Assembly: GCA_023459335.1 (NCBI GenBank)
Contig: JAEWUO010000034.1
Span: 1 to 45,205, forward strand
Direction: 5' to 3'
Source: Bacillota bacterium
GTDB lineage: Bacteria > Bacillota > Clostridia > Christensenellales > CAG-138
DNA: 45,205 nucleotides
The translations under genes and the position numbers were made by a program. Shown piece after piece: positions 1-9,316 of this stretch (its first letter is position 1; each line of letters opens with the position of its first letter). The notes beneath the pieces are model-generated. The model made no database searches, was not told where the DNA came from, and saw only the letters and a list, made by a program, of their open reading frames with translations.

Positions 1-2888
1 GCCCTGGTCAGACCCGTGAGATAAGGGCCCCTCTCAATAATCTTATACACATCTGCAAGATCATCGTTGATCTCAGTATTTTTATAATCTAAAAATACCC
101 TTTCCCCCGTTTTCAGGTTCCGAAACAGGATGCGCGGATAAAACAGGCTGGCGGCCACCCAGTCCCCTGCGATTGCGACACCGCCCGCATATCCCAGCTT
201 CGTTGGCTGCCGGGTATATGGCGGGAAGCGCCGCTTGTGGCGCACGGTCAGGCGCGCATCCTTGCCGCCGTAAGCGATATAATCTTCCGTGGCGTCCAGT
301 CCATAGACTGGCCGGCCAAATCTGCGCACCCGTGAAATCGGGCGCAGGTCCGCCCTGTCTGAGCGGAGCACCGTACCGTCTGCGGAGGATGATATCACAT
401 CTTTTCCGCGCAGCACCAAGCCGTTGACTGCTTTTCGATGCGCACGCCTTTCCGACAAACGCATCCGTGTCTCCGGGTTCCATAGGATCAGCTGGCCGAT
501 TTCCGTTCCAAGGTACAGCCGCGTATCGTCGGACGCCATGCAGGTCACGCCCGGTTCGGAAAACACATCCGTGCATATGCCGCTGGCGATATCCCATAGC
601 CGTATGCTTCCGTCCGCATATGCAGCGGCGATTTTTTGATCATGCAGGCACATCGCTACCACCGGAGTATCGGCTGCGCGAAAAATCGTGGCCGTTTTCC
701 AAGGCGTGGTCAGGCAGCTTTTCAGGGGTTGGAACCAATAGCGCGGGGTTTCCCGCCGCGCCTGCTCGAGCAATGCCTTCAGAGCCGGTTCCTGCGCTTC
801 AATCAGGCGTCCCAGCAGTTGTTCCGGCAGGCAGTCAGGGTCTCTTTGGAGCGCGGCGCCCGACAGCCACAGCGCGCGCTGCAGGAGCGTGCAGGCGCGA
901 TTGTCCGGATCGGCGAAGCGAAAATCGCCAGCCGTATCCTCCGGACCCGACGCGAGCAGTCTCGCTCGAAGCCAGCGAAAGTCGGTCAGAAGCTCTGCCG
1001 TATCCTCACCGGCTTCATGCATATGGTAAACCAGCTCGGAAAAACCGCGTTCGCGTGAAACGCCGTACTGATCGGATGATTCCGCGATACGAAAACTTCC
1101 GTCTCCCGCCGGATCCGCGGCGCTGCGAAAAACGGCTGCAAGCGCGGAATTCCCCTGCTTCAGCCGATTTGCGTACCGGTTTCGGGCGGTTCTGCGGAGA
1201 CTGTCGAAACGGAAGTCAAACCGGCAGCTGCGGCGGGAAAGGAACGGCCGAAGCCTTCGAGTCAAAACGTAAAACGCGTCGGTTTCCCCGTCCGCAGACG
1301 CGCCCCATTCTCTTCGTGCCCCGGTCAGTTCCCGTATGGACAGCCCGGCTCTCGATGCGGCAGTCAGCATGAAAAAATCTTCGGCAACAGATGATTCGGC
1401 TTCCAGATGGGCAAGCAGGCATGAAAAAGCCGATTCCGGCGTATCGCCGAATTCAGCGATTTGCCGGCTCAGTGTCTCATAGGAACCGGAGACTCGAAGC
1501 TCGCTGAGCAGAATATTCAAAAACAGCGGATTATTGGAAGCGGGTGACGCGCAAATCTGCTGTATTTCCGGCTCGTCCATTTTTTTGAAATATCTGGAAA
1601 GATAACCGTTCACAAGTTGGCGCTTCTGTGTATCCCCCGACAGGCCGTCGAGGACGAGTTCCTGACAACCGGCGTTTTTCAGCCGTAAAAGCCGTTGTTC
1701 GCCAATGGCGGAGCGGCGTACTCCGATGATCATATTGAGCCCGGCAGGTATGGCTGATGGTATCCGGTCAAGCAGCGTTAATCCTCCCGGAATCTGGTCC
1801 AGCCCGTCCAAAAGAATGATATGCCGCTTGAGCGCCGCGAACAGTTCCGGCAGCGCATCCAATATTGCGTCTTCGCTGGAAGGGAGAGGTAAGTTCGCCT
1901 CAAAGAACATTCTTTCCAGCAAGCCTTTCAGGCTGTCGGATTTGTCGGACGCGCCGCAAAACCGCGCGATGACCGGCTCGCCTTCTTGAATCAGATCGCG
2001 CGCTACTCCGCAGAGCAATGTGGTCTTTCCGACGCCTGCCTCGCCCGTAAGCAGCAGCAGGCCGCCGGATGGATTCCGTTTCGCATATTGAATCAGTAAG
2101 CGTTCCTGTTCCGCTCTTGGCAGGTATTCCTTCATTCCGGACCAGAGGAACGTCTCCTGCTGTTCCGCTTCCGTTTCGCGATATTCGCCGGGCGTCCGGT
2201 CCGGAAATTTCAGCGCGATCATTTGCTGCAGCGCTGCCAGCAGGACCTCGCGTAACGGTTTCCCGTTCGCCTGAAAATCCGTCAGTCCAGTGCCGCCGTA
2301 ACGGCAGGAATAAGAAATCGTCGGACTTAAAATGTCGGCGACCTTATTGCGCAGTTTCAGGAGCGCGTCATATTCCGAGGGGTCGTCATCGTAATAAACA
2401 GAGCGGGCGCTGCCGGGCAGATTTTTGACGCAGCTTTCATCCCTCAGGCAAAACAGGGAACGCTGCGCAGCTGCGGGCGTTGTTTCCAGGCCGTTTATAA
2501 TGCGGTGCAGCGGTGCGAGCAGCGCATGTTCGATTTCCATCTCCGTGATAGACATTTGTCCGACCTGAAGATCAAGCGAGGGGTACTCTTCAAAGGTTGC
2601 AGACGCGATCTCCTCTTTGGTCGGTACCCAGCCGCGTCTCTGGCCGATGAAGCAAAGGAAGAAAGGGCGGCACTCATCGATATTATGCAGGCAGGCGGCT
2701 ACCACGCCGCGCGCTCTGGCGTCTTGCGCTGTTACCCCCCAGCGAAGGTCGATATCCGTCAGGCGCAGCTTCCGGGCGGCGCACCAGTCCGCCAATTCGG
2801 GAAAAATCTCTTTCACCAGATAATCGCGTTCCGCGTGCATGTCCCGAAATGTGCTGCTAATAAACACCATTATGTCGCGCCATTCCAT
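1..2888 (-). CDS. STAND NTPase: DUF4062 + NACHT-like NTPase + WD40-like propeller (C-terminus cut by window edge)
   Basis: The reading frame is open from an ATG at 2888 to the window edge, about 962 residues with no stop, so the C-terminus is missing. An AGGAG lies 9 bases before the start. Residues 1-120 look like DUF4062 (VFISSTFRDMHAERD, then DIDLRWGVT), a TIR-like N-terminal domain. A Walker A, GEAGVGKT, is at 282-289 and a Walker B, HIILLDGLD, ends at D364, as in NACHT/STAND ATPases. A helical region of about 330 residues follows. From about residue 735 come propeller blades (ADGSIRLWD, GQLILWNPET). Proteins of this design are sensor-triggered switches: the propeller senses, the NTPase oligomerises and the N-terminus signals. 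Some bacterial STANDs defend against phages; whether this one does is unknown. It follows a glycan locus on the same strand, 166 bases after its last gene. Confidence 0.88.
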   Translation of the reverse strand, partial: MEWRDIMVFISSTFRDMHAERDYLVKEIFPELADWCAARKLRLTDIDLRWGVTAQDARARGVVAACLHNIDECRPFFLCFIGQRRGWVPTKEEIASATFEEYPSLDLQVGQMSITEMEIEHALLAPLHRIINGLETTPAAAQRSLFCLRDESCVKNLPGSARSVYYDDDPSEYDALLKLRNKVADILSPTISYSCRYGGTGLTDFQANGKPLREVLLAALQQMIALKFPDRTPGEYRETEAEQQETFLWSGMKEYLPRAEQERLLIQYAKRNPSGGLLLLTGEAGVGKTTLLCGVARDLIQEGEPVIARFCGASDKSDSLKGLLERMFFEANLPLPSSEDAILDALPELFAALKRHIILLDGLDQIPGGLTLLDRIPSAIPAGLNMIIGVRRSAIGEQRLLRLKNAGCQELVLDGLSGDTQKRQLVNGYLSRYFKKMDEPEIQQICASPASNNPLFLNILLSELRVSGSYETLSRQIAEFGDTPESAFSCLLAHLEAESSVAEDFFMLTAASRAGLSIRELTGARREWGASADGETDAFYVLTRRLRPFLSRRSCRFDFRFDSLRRTARNRYANRLKQGNSALAAVFRSAADPAGDGSFRIAESSDQYGVSRERGFSELVYHMHEAGEDTAELLTDFRWLRARLLASGPEDTAGDFRFADPDNRACTLLQRALWLSGAALQRDPDCLPEQLLGRLIEAQEPALKALLEQARRETPRYWFQPLKSCLTTPWKTATIFRAADTPVVAMCLHDQKIAAAYADGSIRLWDIASGICTDVFSEPGVTCMASDDTRLYLGTEIGQLILWNPETRMRLSERRAHRKAVNGLVLRGKDVISSSADGTVLRSDRADLRPISRVRRFGRPVYGLDATEDYIAYGGKDARLTVRHKRRFPPYTRQPTKLGYAGGVAIAGDWVAASLFYPRILFRNLKTGERVFLDYKNTEINDDLADVYKIIERGPYLTGLTR

Positions 2889-3054
2889 ATGATTGCACTC
2901 CTGTTTGGATTTTTAGCATCCAGCCTGTATCCGAACGCTTTTACATGTATTTCGAGCCCGTGCGGTTAGAAACACGGAGCAATCTGCGTTTGTTTGTCCC
3001 GCTTCATATCAGATGCGTCGCTTTCAGAAAAGCACTGAAGGTCATGAATGCAAA

Positions 3055-4683
3055 TTAATCCGTTCCTACGCTTGAAAGCTTTACTACCAGTATCCCGTCA
3101 ATCATTTTAATCGCGCCGGCTGCGGGATATATCGGCATGTCTTTTGTTTCTTCCGAATCGGAAAGTTCGCTTATGGCCGCATCATCGGCAAATACGAACG
3201 GTATGCCTATGAAATCATACATCAGCGCTTCGGTCCGGTCCGTATCATGAATAAGCTCCTGTAACCCCATGTAATAGGAGAGGTCGCCGAAATAGTCCAA
3301 CGATTTTTGAAAGATCTCGGGCGTGTCGTCTCCGATAAATGCCACCGGCGTATTTGACGTGTACTCTTCCGTCTTTAAAACGTCGTTCGCCAGAATGATG
3401 CCGGACGCATAAGCATTTTCATAAGACATGCGCAGCTTCTCATATGCCGTATTCGTAAGAATAAACCACTGCTGCGATAGGAACGCGCTTGTAAGGAAAA
3501 CCGCGCTTGCGAGGATTCCGATGCCAACCGCTTGAAGCCGTTTGAATAGGAACGCTTTCTTCACGCCGTTCTTCTCATCCGCAGTCGCCGTTTTGCCGCC
3601 CCAGCCAAGCCGGTCGGCTACGGTAACCATTAAAATATACACAAGAACGAACGGAGCGATCATCAGCCAATGCGTATACTGGTTTTGTCCCAAGACCGCG
3701 ATCGCGTGAATCGCCAAGGGAAGTAAGCCGGCTAATGCAAGGCAAGTCAGCATCCTGAATGGCTTTTGGTAGGATCTGCTGCGTAATATGTAAACGAGCG
3801 AAAGCAAAACGCAAAGAATGGTTGAGACGGTATTCAGCCACCCAAACGATAGCCTGCTGTTTCCATACTCCATGTAGATTCCATGCCGAAAGAAATACCA
3901 CACTTTCAGATAAGCATCATAAAGCAATTTGGGAAGATTCGCCAAATCGATAGTACCAAGGTTTCCCATCCCCCGGTAATTAGAAAGTTCTGCGCCGCGT
4001 ATGGCAAGCATCCATTTCAGTATGAAAAAATAGAGAACAATTGAAATGAATAATACCGCAAGGTAGCGCCATCCTTTCGCGAAAACATCTTTCAACGAAT
4101 CCTTTTTGTCAAGACACCGAAGAATGCTCAAAATTACGAACAGCCCCGCGGCATAACCTATGTAGACGGCATAGATGCCGAGCGCAGTGGTAAGTATGGC
4201 GATCCCGAACATCCACCCCCGCTTCCATCGGTCGGTAACATACACAGCCGTCGCCGACAGGAACAGCGCAAAAAAATACGTTGCCGCGTAGAACGAATAA
4301 GTGCAAAAAACGGATGGGAACAATACCAGAAAGCACGCGATGAAAAACGCCCAGGTGGAGTGTTGTATTTTCAGTACGCTGGTAGTCACAGCCGCCGTGA
4401 GCGCCAGTATGATTGTCGCAACGGGGACCGTGATTCCGGCCGAAAAAACTTTTCCGAATACCAGCGGATCGATCAGCTCAAAAAGCCATTTGCCCTGGGT
4501 AAGCAAATATGTCGCATTCGGATCTCTGGTAATATACTCGATGGAATCAAGATTGACGAAATGATTGGTCATAAAGGAAAGATGCGCGATCAGGCCGATC
4601 AAAATGGCAGTAATGAAGGCCACTTTAACAGGTTTTGAAATTGATTGAGTCCAGCTTTTCAATCGATTCATTAAAATCAACAT
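3055..4683 (-). CDS. GtrII-like membrane glucosyltransferase, copy 1
   Basis: A 542-residue polytopic membrane protein with about 10-12 hydrophobic segments and a C-terminal extracytoplasmic region. The N-terminal loop carries a conserved acidic stretch (NLDSIEY) and TQGKW, as in the GtrII/GtrIV-type glucosyltransferase family (Pfam GtrII). Such enzymes move a lipid-linked sugar, flipped by GtrA, onto a surface glycan on the outer face of the membrane. A clear paralogue lies at 10123-11763, sharing LIAH..MTN, QGKW, LFPSV and a tryptophan-rich C-terminal half. It is the last glycan gene before the STAND gene. The ATG at 4683 has GGAG/AGG upstream; an in-frame ATG four codons on is also possible. 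The substrate cannot be read from sequence. Confidence 0.8.
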   Translation of the reverse strand: MLILMNRLKSWTQSISKPVKVAFITAILIGLIAHLSFMTNHFVNLDSIEYITRDPNATYLLTQGKWLFELIDPLVFGKVFSAGITVPVATIILALTAAVTTSVLKIQHSTWAFFIACFLVLFPSVFCTYSFYAATYFFALFLSATAVYVTDRWKRGWMFGIAILTTALGIYAVYIGYAAGLFVILSILRCLDKKDSLKDVFAKGWRYLAVLFISIVLYFFILKWMLAIRGAELSNYRGMGNLGTIDLANLPKLLYDAYLKVWYFFRHGIYMEYGNSRLSFGWLNTVSTILCVLLSLVYILRSRSYQKPFRMLTCLALAGLLPLAIHAIAVLGQNQYTHWLMIAPFVLVYILMVTVADRLGWGGKTATADEKNGVKKAFLFKRLQAVGIGILASAVFLTSAFLSQQWFILTNTAYEKLRMSYENAYASGIILANDVLKTEEYTSNTPVAFIGDDTPEIFQKSLDYFGDLSYYMGLQELIHDTDRTEALMYDFIGIPFVFADDAAISELSDSEETKDMPIYPAAGAIKMIDGILVVKLSSVGTD

Positions 4684-4866
4684 GTTGCCTGTTCTCCGGA
4701 AGTTCTATATTTGAAAGTTTGCTCTTGTATCTTACATTATTGCGTAATGTAAGCATAATCTTCGATTCCTTTTATGCCCGGCGCACACGTTTTTACATCC
4801 TGACACAGCGTTTGCCGCCTGAAGATGTGCCATGTGCCATGTGGATGTCATCGCGTTTCTGCAGGG

Positions 4867-5802
4867 TCAGTCAAAATTGATCCGCTCTTCCTCGACGACC
4901 AACGGGCGGTTCATGATTCGCAGATTCATACTCATGATATACTCCCCGACTAGTCCGATAAAAAACAGCTGTACGGAGCCAAGAACGAGCACCGCCAACA
5001 GTATCGGCGCGCTGCCGGCAATGAACGTACTCCACCAGATCAGCTTTAAAATCAGATAGACCAGTGCGATCAATATGCTGAAAGCCGCAAGAATGAATCC
5101 GCCGATCAGCGCGACGCGAAGGCCGATCTTCGTATAGGAAGTAAAGCTGAGCATGGCGGCGTCATAAAGCGTGTAAAAGTTATTGTGCGTCTTGCCGGCG
5201 CGGCGTTTCTGCTGTTCGTAGGGAATTTCCTTGCGCGCGGGCCCTAACTCCGCCACGATGCCTCTTAAAAACGGAGTTGGATCGCGCAATTCGCGAAGCG
5301 TGTTGACAAAGCTCTTGTCATATAGCCCGAACCCCGTGAAGTGTTCAATTTGCTCTACGTCCGAAAACTTCTTAATCATCTTATAATAAAGCGAACGAAA
5401 CGCGCGAACCAGCTTGTTTTCTTTGCTTGTCGCCTTTATTCCGCATACAATCTTAAACCCGTTTTCCCACTCGCGCACAAACCGGGGCAGCATCTCAACC
5501 GGATCCTGAAAATCCGCGCAGAGTACGATCGTACAGTCTCCGGTTGTCTGGCAGATTCCATAATACGGCGAATTGAATTGTCCGAAATTCTTTGAATTCA
5601 GTATCGCCCTGACCTTCGGGCTGCGCTTGCAGATGTCGCGCAAGCGCTCGCGTGTGCCGTCCTTGGAGCAGTTGTCGATAAAGACAAGCTCGTAGTCGTA
5701 TTCCGGCAGCTGGCTCGCCATCATATCGGTTACGGCTTCGCTCATCGGTACTACGTTTTCCACTTCGTTATAACAGGGAATCAGTATGCTGATCTTTTTC
5801 AT
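4867..5802 (-). CDS. GtrB-like family 2 glycosyltransferase (undecaprenyl-phosphate sugar transferase)
   Basis: 311 residues. The N-terminal GT-A fold starts ISILIPCYNEVENV, with DNCSKDGT at about 43-50 and ADFQDP near 97-102, the metal and nucleotide-sugar binding region of the DPM1/GtrB type. Two transmembrane helices follow at about 230-255 and 265-290, then a short basic tail, the usual GtrB layout. It would transfer a sugar from a nucleotide donor to undecaprenyl phosphate on the cytoplasmic side, supplying GtrA and the GtrII-like enzymes of the same cluster. The start has GGAACA just before the ATG. It sits 21 bases after the SDR gene, so the two are almost certainly cotranscribed. Confidence 0.88.
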   Translation of the reverse strand: MKKISILIPCYNEVENVVPMSEAVTDMMASQLPEYDYELVFIDNCSKDGTRERLRDICKRSPKVRAILNSKNFGQFNSPYYGICQTTGDCTIVLCADFQDPVEMLPRFVREWENGFKIVCGIKATSKENKLVRAFRSLYYKMIKKFSDVEQIEHFTGFGLYDKSFVNTLRELRDPTPFLRGIVAELGPARKEIPYEQQKRRAGKTHNNFYTLYDAAMLSFTSYTKIGLRVALIGGFILAAFSILIALVYLILKLIWWSTFIAGSAPILLAVLVLGSVQLFFIGLVGEYIMSMNLRIMNRPLVVEEERINFD

Positions 5803-5823
5803 TGTTCCAATCCGTTCTTTTCT

Positions 5824-6753
5824 TTATAATTCCGGTAACCCAATTTCTTTTATAACGCTTCCTATTGTCCGGCGTATGCCTGTCTCAAATGGGATCCGGG
5901 GGAGAAACCCCGTGTCCGCCGTCAGCGTCTGTATATCCGCGCCAAGAAACATCACTTGATTCTCCGCGTAAGGCATTCTGCCGAATCCCAGCGGAAGTTC
6001 GGGATCGATGCTGTCCCGCAGAATCTGCACGTACTCGCGCAGCGGACGGACATTGCCGCTTCCGATGCAGTAGACCGCCTTGTCTCTGCCGCGCTCCGCA
6101 ATCAGGCGCAGCGCGCGCCCGCAGTCCTCGGCATAGAGATAATCCCACTGCTGCTCGCAGGCAGTCAGAGAAATCGTCTCCCGCTTCAGCAGCGTCCTGA
6201 TGAGCGCGCCGATCAGCGTATCTTCGCTGTCGTACGGACCGTATACGCTGAATATTCTTGCCCAGCAGAATTCCATTCCAAGCCTGCCGCACTCGTCTTT
6301 GCAGCGGGCGAAGGCGGCATATTTTGCCGCTCCATAAGCCGTTACGGGGTGAATCGGCGAATCCGGATTCAGCCAGCCGTCCGACGGGCCGTACTCCGCC
6401 TGCGATCCCGCGCCGATAAATTTTCCGCATCCCAGCCGGTGCGCCAGATGAACGGCATCCAGCGCATACCGTATGTTTTTCTCCTGCATCAGCGGATCGG
6501 CACGATCTTTACGCGCGGTTGCCTCCCAGGCGAAATGGAGAAACACGTCCCCGCGCTGCGCCTCGTTGGAAAACGCATCCAGTTCGTCCAGCCGGCAGGG
6601 TGCGATCATCAGCCGCCCGTCTTCCGGCAGGCGGTTTCGTTTGTTCGATTCCGGCCGAACCAACGCGAGCACCTCATACCCCGCCTGCAGGCAGGATTCG
6701 ATGCATGCAGCTCCAATCATACCGGTCGCGCCGGACACAATCGCACGTTTCAC
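5824..6753 (-). CDS. Extended SDR: NAD(P)-dependent epimerase/dehydratase/ketoreductase of a nucleotide sugar
   Basis: 309 residues. The N-terminal SGATGMIG is a Rossmann glycine motif and TAYGAAK near 145 contains the YxxxK catalytic pair, with GAGSQAEYG before it as the serine region. It starts with GTG three bases after the stop of the ThDP enzyme, with GAGGT as ribosome binding site. The extended SDR family includes epimerases, 4,6-dehydratases and 4-ketoreductases. Between a YerE-like enzyme and RfbF, the most attractive reading is the reductase of a branched CDP-sugar (a YerF-like role) or a CDP-abequose-synthase-like reductase. That assignment is contextual. Confidence 0.8.
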   Translation of the reverse strand: MKRAIVSGATGMIGAACIESCLQAGYEVLALVRPESNKRNRLPEDGRLMIAPCRLDELDAFSNEAQRGDVFLHFAWEATARKDRADPLMQEKNIRYALDAVHLAHRLGCGKFIGAGSQAEYGPSDGWLNPDSPIHPVTAYGAAKYAAFARCKDECGRLGMEFCWARIFSVYGPYDSEDTLIGALIRTLLKRETISLTACEQQWDYLYAEDCGRALRLIAERGRDKAVYCIGSGNVRPLREYVQILRDSIDPELPLGFGRMPYAENQVMFLGADIQTLTADTGFLPRIPFETGIRRTIGSVIKEIGLPEL

Positions 6754-6756
6754 GGG

Positions 6757-8469
6757 TTATACCTCGAGTATCCGGTTCAGTTCCGCCTGAACGTCTGCCG
6801 GAAGCTCCGGCGACTGGCTCGATAACGGCGCGTTATAAACGCCTTTGGGCGATACGTAAGTTTTATCCGGCAAAGCTATTTCGATCAGCGCCGGTTCGCC
6901 GTCGTTCAGCATTGCCCTTACCGATTCATCTTCCCGTGGTTGATAACGGATCGAACGCAGGCCGTACGCCGCCGCGATCGCCGTAAAGTCCGGCGCGGAA
7001 TATCCGCATGAACCTACGGTATACGCATACGTGTCCTGAAAATACATTTCCTGAAAATGCCGTATCATTCCAAGCGATCGATTATTCAGCACCACGATTT
7101 TTACCGGAATCCGCTCCCGCGCAAGCACCTGCAGTTCCTGGATGTTCATCTGCAGACCGCCGTCGCCGCAGAATGCGATTACAGGTTTTCCGCTCGCATA
7201 ATGCGCCCCGATGGCGGCAGGCAGCGAGTATCCCATCGCTCCATGCCCGGCAGAAAATAATATTCGCTGCCCCTTCTTTACCCGAAAGGATTGCGCAACC
7301 CAAACCTGGTTTTGTCCGACATCGGTCGTGATCACCGCCTGTTCGGAAATCATCTCGCTGAGGTGCTCGATCAGGGCGTTCGGTTCCAAATCGTCCGCCC
7401 CGGATAGCAGGTCCTTGATCTGCTCGCATTGCTTTTTCCAGCTGGAATGATCCTGCGCTTGTATGGCGCTCCCGAGCACATGCTGAACCGCCGAGTCTAA
7501 ATCGCGATGGCAATGAAACTCGTTTTCATGAATCTTGTGATCCAGTTCATCCGAATCGACGTCGATACGGAAAATCTCCGCATTGCCTGCGAAGAGCTTT
7601 TTATCAAATCCGGTTTGCCGAATATCAAGCCTTGATCCCATCGCGATGAGCAATGTGCTTTTCCCCATGATTTGATTCGCCGTTCTTCCCCCATATGCGC
7701 CGAGAAATCCGAAATAGTTTTCCGGCACTAAAGCGCCGAGGTCTACTGCCGGCATACTTGTGATATAGGGCAGATCGAAACGGCGGATCAGCTGCGCCAA
7801 CGCATCCGGCGGTACCTGGTGAGCCCCGTTGCCGAGCAGCAGGCAAGGTCTCTCCGCTTTGGTCAGCAGCGCCTGCAGCTGCGCGGTCTCTGCCTGCAAA
7901 TCGTCATATTCGTGACACTCAGGAGCAAAGCCGGCCTGCTGGTCCGGGTTGATCTCGGCACGCAAGATATTTATCGGAATATCGAGTAACACCGGACCCA
8001 TTCTCCCATCCTGTGCAAGGAAGAACGCTTTCTCCAGTTCATATTTCATTCGGCTGCCATCCGTGATCTGAACGGCATATTTCGTGATACTTCTTACGAT
8101 CGAGACAATATCTGTTTCCTGAAAGCCCTTTTGGCGGACGCGTTCCACCGTTTTCGCCTCGTTTGTGTTGACCTGTCCCGTGATAAATACGGCAGGAATC
8201 GAGTCGAACCATGCGTTTGCGATCCCCGTGACCAGGTTCGTCGCACCCGGCCCGCTGGTCGCATAAGCGACGGTAGGCCGTCCAAGCAGTTGCCCATAAC
8301 CGCAGGCGGCAAACGACGCCCCCTGCTCATGGTAAAGAAGGCAGTTCCTGATTTCGCTGTTTTTATATAAGGAATCCATCAGATAGGTAACCATACCGCC
8401 CGGATATCCAAAGACGGTGCGGATCCCTTTGTTTTGCAAGAATTCTACGATAAAGTCAGATAATCGCAT
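6757..8469 (-). CDS. ThDP-dependent enzyme, acetolactate synthase/YerE-like
   Basis: 570 residues with the three-domain acetohydroxyacid synthase fold. The catalytic glutamate is E48 (YHEQGA) and the ThDP motif runs from CGDGGLQMN near 435 to LNNRSLG near 463. No regulatory subunit (ilvN) or other branched-chain amino acid gene is nearby. Its neighbours make nucleotide sugars, which fits YerE-type enzymes: these use pyruvate to add a two-carbon acetyl unit to a CDP-4-keto-deoxysugar. GGAAAGG stands 7 bases before the ATG. The family is certain; the YerE-like role is inferred from context, and a displaced acetolactate synthase cannot be excluded. Confidence 0.85.
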   Translation of the reverse strand: MRLSDFIVEFLQNKGIRTVFGYPGGMVTYLMDSLYKNSEIRNCLLYHEQGASFAACGYGQLLGRPTVAYATSGPGATNLVTGIANAWFDSIPAVFITGQVNTNEAKTVERVRQKGFQETDIVSIVRSITKYAVQITDGSRMKYELEKAFFLAQDGRMGPVLLDIPINILRAEINPDQQAGFAPECHEYDDLQAETAQLQALLTKAERPCLLLGNGAHQVPPDALAQLIRRFDLPYITSMPAVDLGALVPENYFGFLGAYGGRTANQIMGKSTLLIAMGSRLDIRQTGFDKKLFAGNAEIFRIDVDSDELDHKIHENEFHCHRDLDSAVQHVLGSAIQAQDHSSWKKQCEQIKDLLSGADDLEPNALIEHLSEMISEQAVITTDVGQNQVWVAQSFRVKKGQRILFSAGHGAMGYSLPAAIGAHYASGKPVIAFCGDGGLQMNIQELQVLARERIPVKIVVLNNRSLGMIRHFQEMYFQDTYAYTVGSCGYSAPDFTAIAAAYGLRSIRYQPREDESVRAMLNDGEPALIEIALPDKTYVSPKGVYNAPLSSQSPELPADVQAELNRILEV

Positions 8470-8486
8470 CTGTTAGCCTTTCCAAA

Positions 8487-8993
8487 TCATGGATGTCCGC
8501 CGCCTTGCTCCTCCGGCGGCTGTGCGTCCGGAAGCTCAGCCGCCGGAACAGGTTTTTCCCCGCGGAATGCCCAGAGCTTATTCAGCAGGAAGTTGGTCGG
8601 AATCGTGATGACCAGGTTGATGAAAAATGCAAGATACGGATTAATGCCGATGACGTCAACCCACACGTAGAGCAGCGCATTTGCGAGGAGCAGTCCCGTC
8701 AATCCGTATGAAAGATACGTTTTCAGCAGCGTTTTCCACCAAACTCGTTTCTCCCCGTCCGACGTTTGAAACACGAAACGGTTATTGAGCAGATATGACC
8801 ATGCAACGCTTACCATAAACGCAACGATACTTGCCGCCAGATAATGCCCGCCTAAAAAGAGGATCAGCGCATATATTCCATAGGAAACCGCCGTATTGGT
8901 TATCCCGACGAGCCCGAATTTGATAAATTGAAGAAGCAGCTTCGCCTTCGGGTGTTCCGTAAACCGTTTTTCAATTGAAGTTATCCATCTCAT
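8487..8993 (-). CDS. GtrA-like flippase of lipid-linked sugars
   Basis: 168 residues with four predicted membrane helices, beginning FIKFGLVGITNTAVSYGIY, the GtrA family signature. In Gtr systems it flips the undecaprenyl-phosphate-linked sugar made by GtrB to the outside, where a GtrII-type enzyme uses it. I chose the ATG at 8993 because it overlaps the stop of the small upstream ORF by four bases (ATGA). A start 12 codons upstream at 9029 is open but adds a basic extension the family lacks. The C-terminus is an Ala/Pro/Gln-rich tail. The ThDP gene follows after 17 bases. Confidence 0.85.
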   Translation of the reverse strand: MRWITSIEKRFTEHPKAKLLLQFIKFGLVGITNTAVSYGIYALILFLGGHYLAASIVAFMVSVAWSYLLNNRFVFQTSDGEKRVWWKTLLKTYLSYGLTGLLLANALLYVWVDVIGINPYLAFFINLVITIPTNFLLNKLWAFRGEKPVPAAELPDAQPPEEQGGGHP

Positions 8994-9145
8994 CTGCTTA
9001 TGCTCTCTTGTGCGCTTTGGGGAATACATTCGGTCATTGCGTCCGTTATGCCCGAATATACGCCTGCCCCGAATGTACCGCTGCGGGCAGCAGTCCGCCG
9101 CAGAATCTGTTCTCGCTCCTGCTGTTTTGCTAAATTCTCAAACAA
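8990..9145 (-). CDS. Possible 51-residue small protein with TTG start
   Basis: A TTG at 9145 is preceded by GGAGG with 6-base spacing and opens a 51-codon frame whose TGA overlaps the gtrA ATG, suggesting translational coupling. The N-terminus is polar and helical (LAKQQEREQILRRTAARSG), with no signal peptide or membrane segment. I do not recognise it. An in-frame TGA lies eight codons upstream, so it is not the end of a longer intact gene. It may be a real small protein, a leader coupling rfbF to gtrA, or a remnant of a lost CDP-sugar gene. Confidence 0.4.
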   Translation of the reverse strand: MFENLAKQQEREQILRRTAARSGTFGAGVYSGITDAMTECIPQSAQESISR

Positions 9146-9316
9146 TGCCGGTCCTCCAAATATTCATCGGTCGGGTTGCGCATCCCCGTCGATTGCCGCC
9201 CGCTTCATCCGCGTTCCGCGATAACCGGTAGGCCGGTCAGGGAACGCGTTTCCGATCCAATACTGCAAATCCATATCGCCGCGCTGTCGGCCGAATACAG
9301 CTGAGCCAAACGCGAT

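Noticed and set aside
467..1372. 301-codon plus-strand frame opposite the STAND gene
   Set aside because: Antisense shadow: Arg/Pro/Ser-rich, no ribosome binding site, while the minus strand gives a continuous recognisable domain protein.
6757..8469. Housekeeping acetolactate synthase (ilvB)
   Set aside because: Family match is good, but there is no ilvN or ilvC nearby and the gene is embedded in a nucleotide-sugar operon; kept as ThDP enzyme, YerE-like by context.
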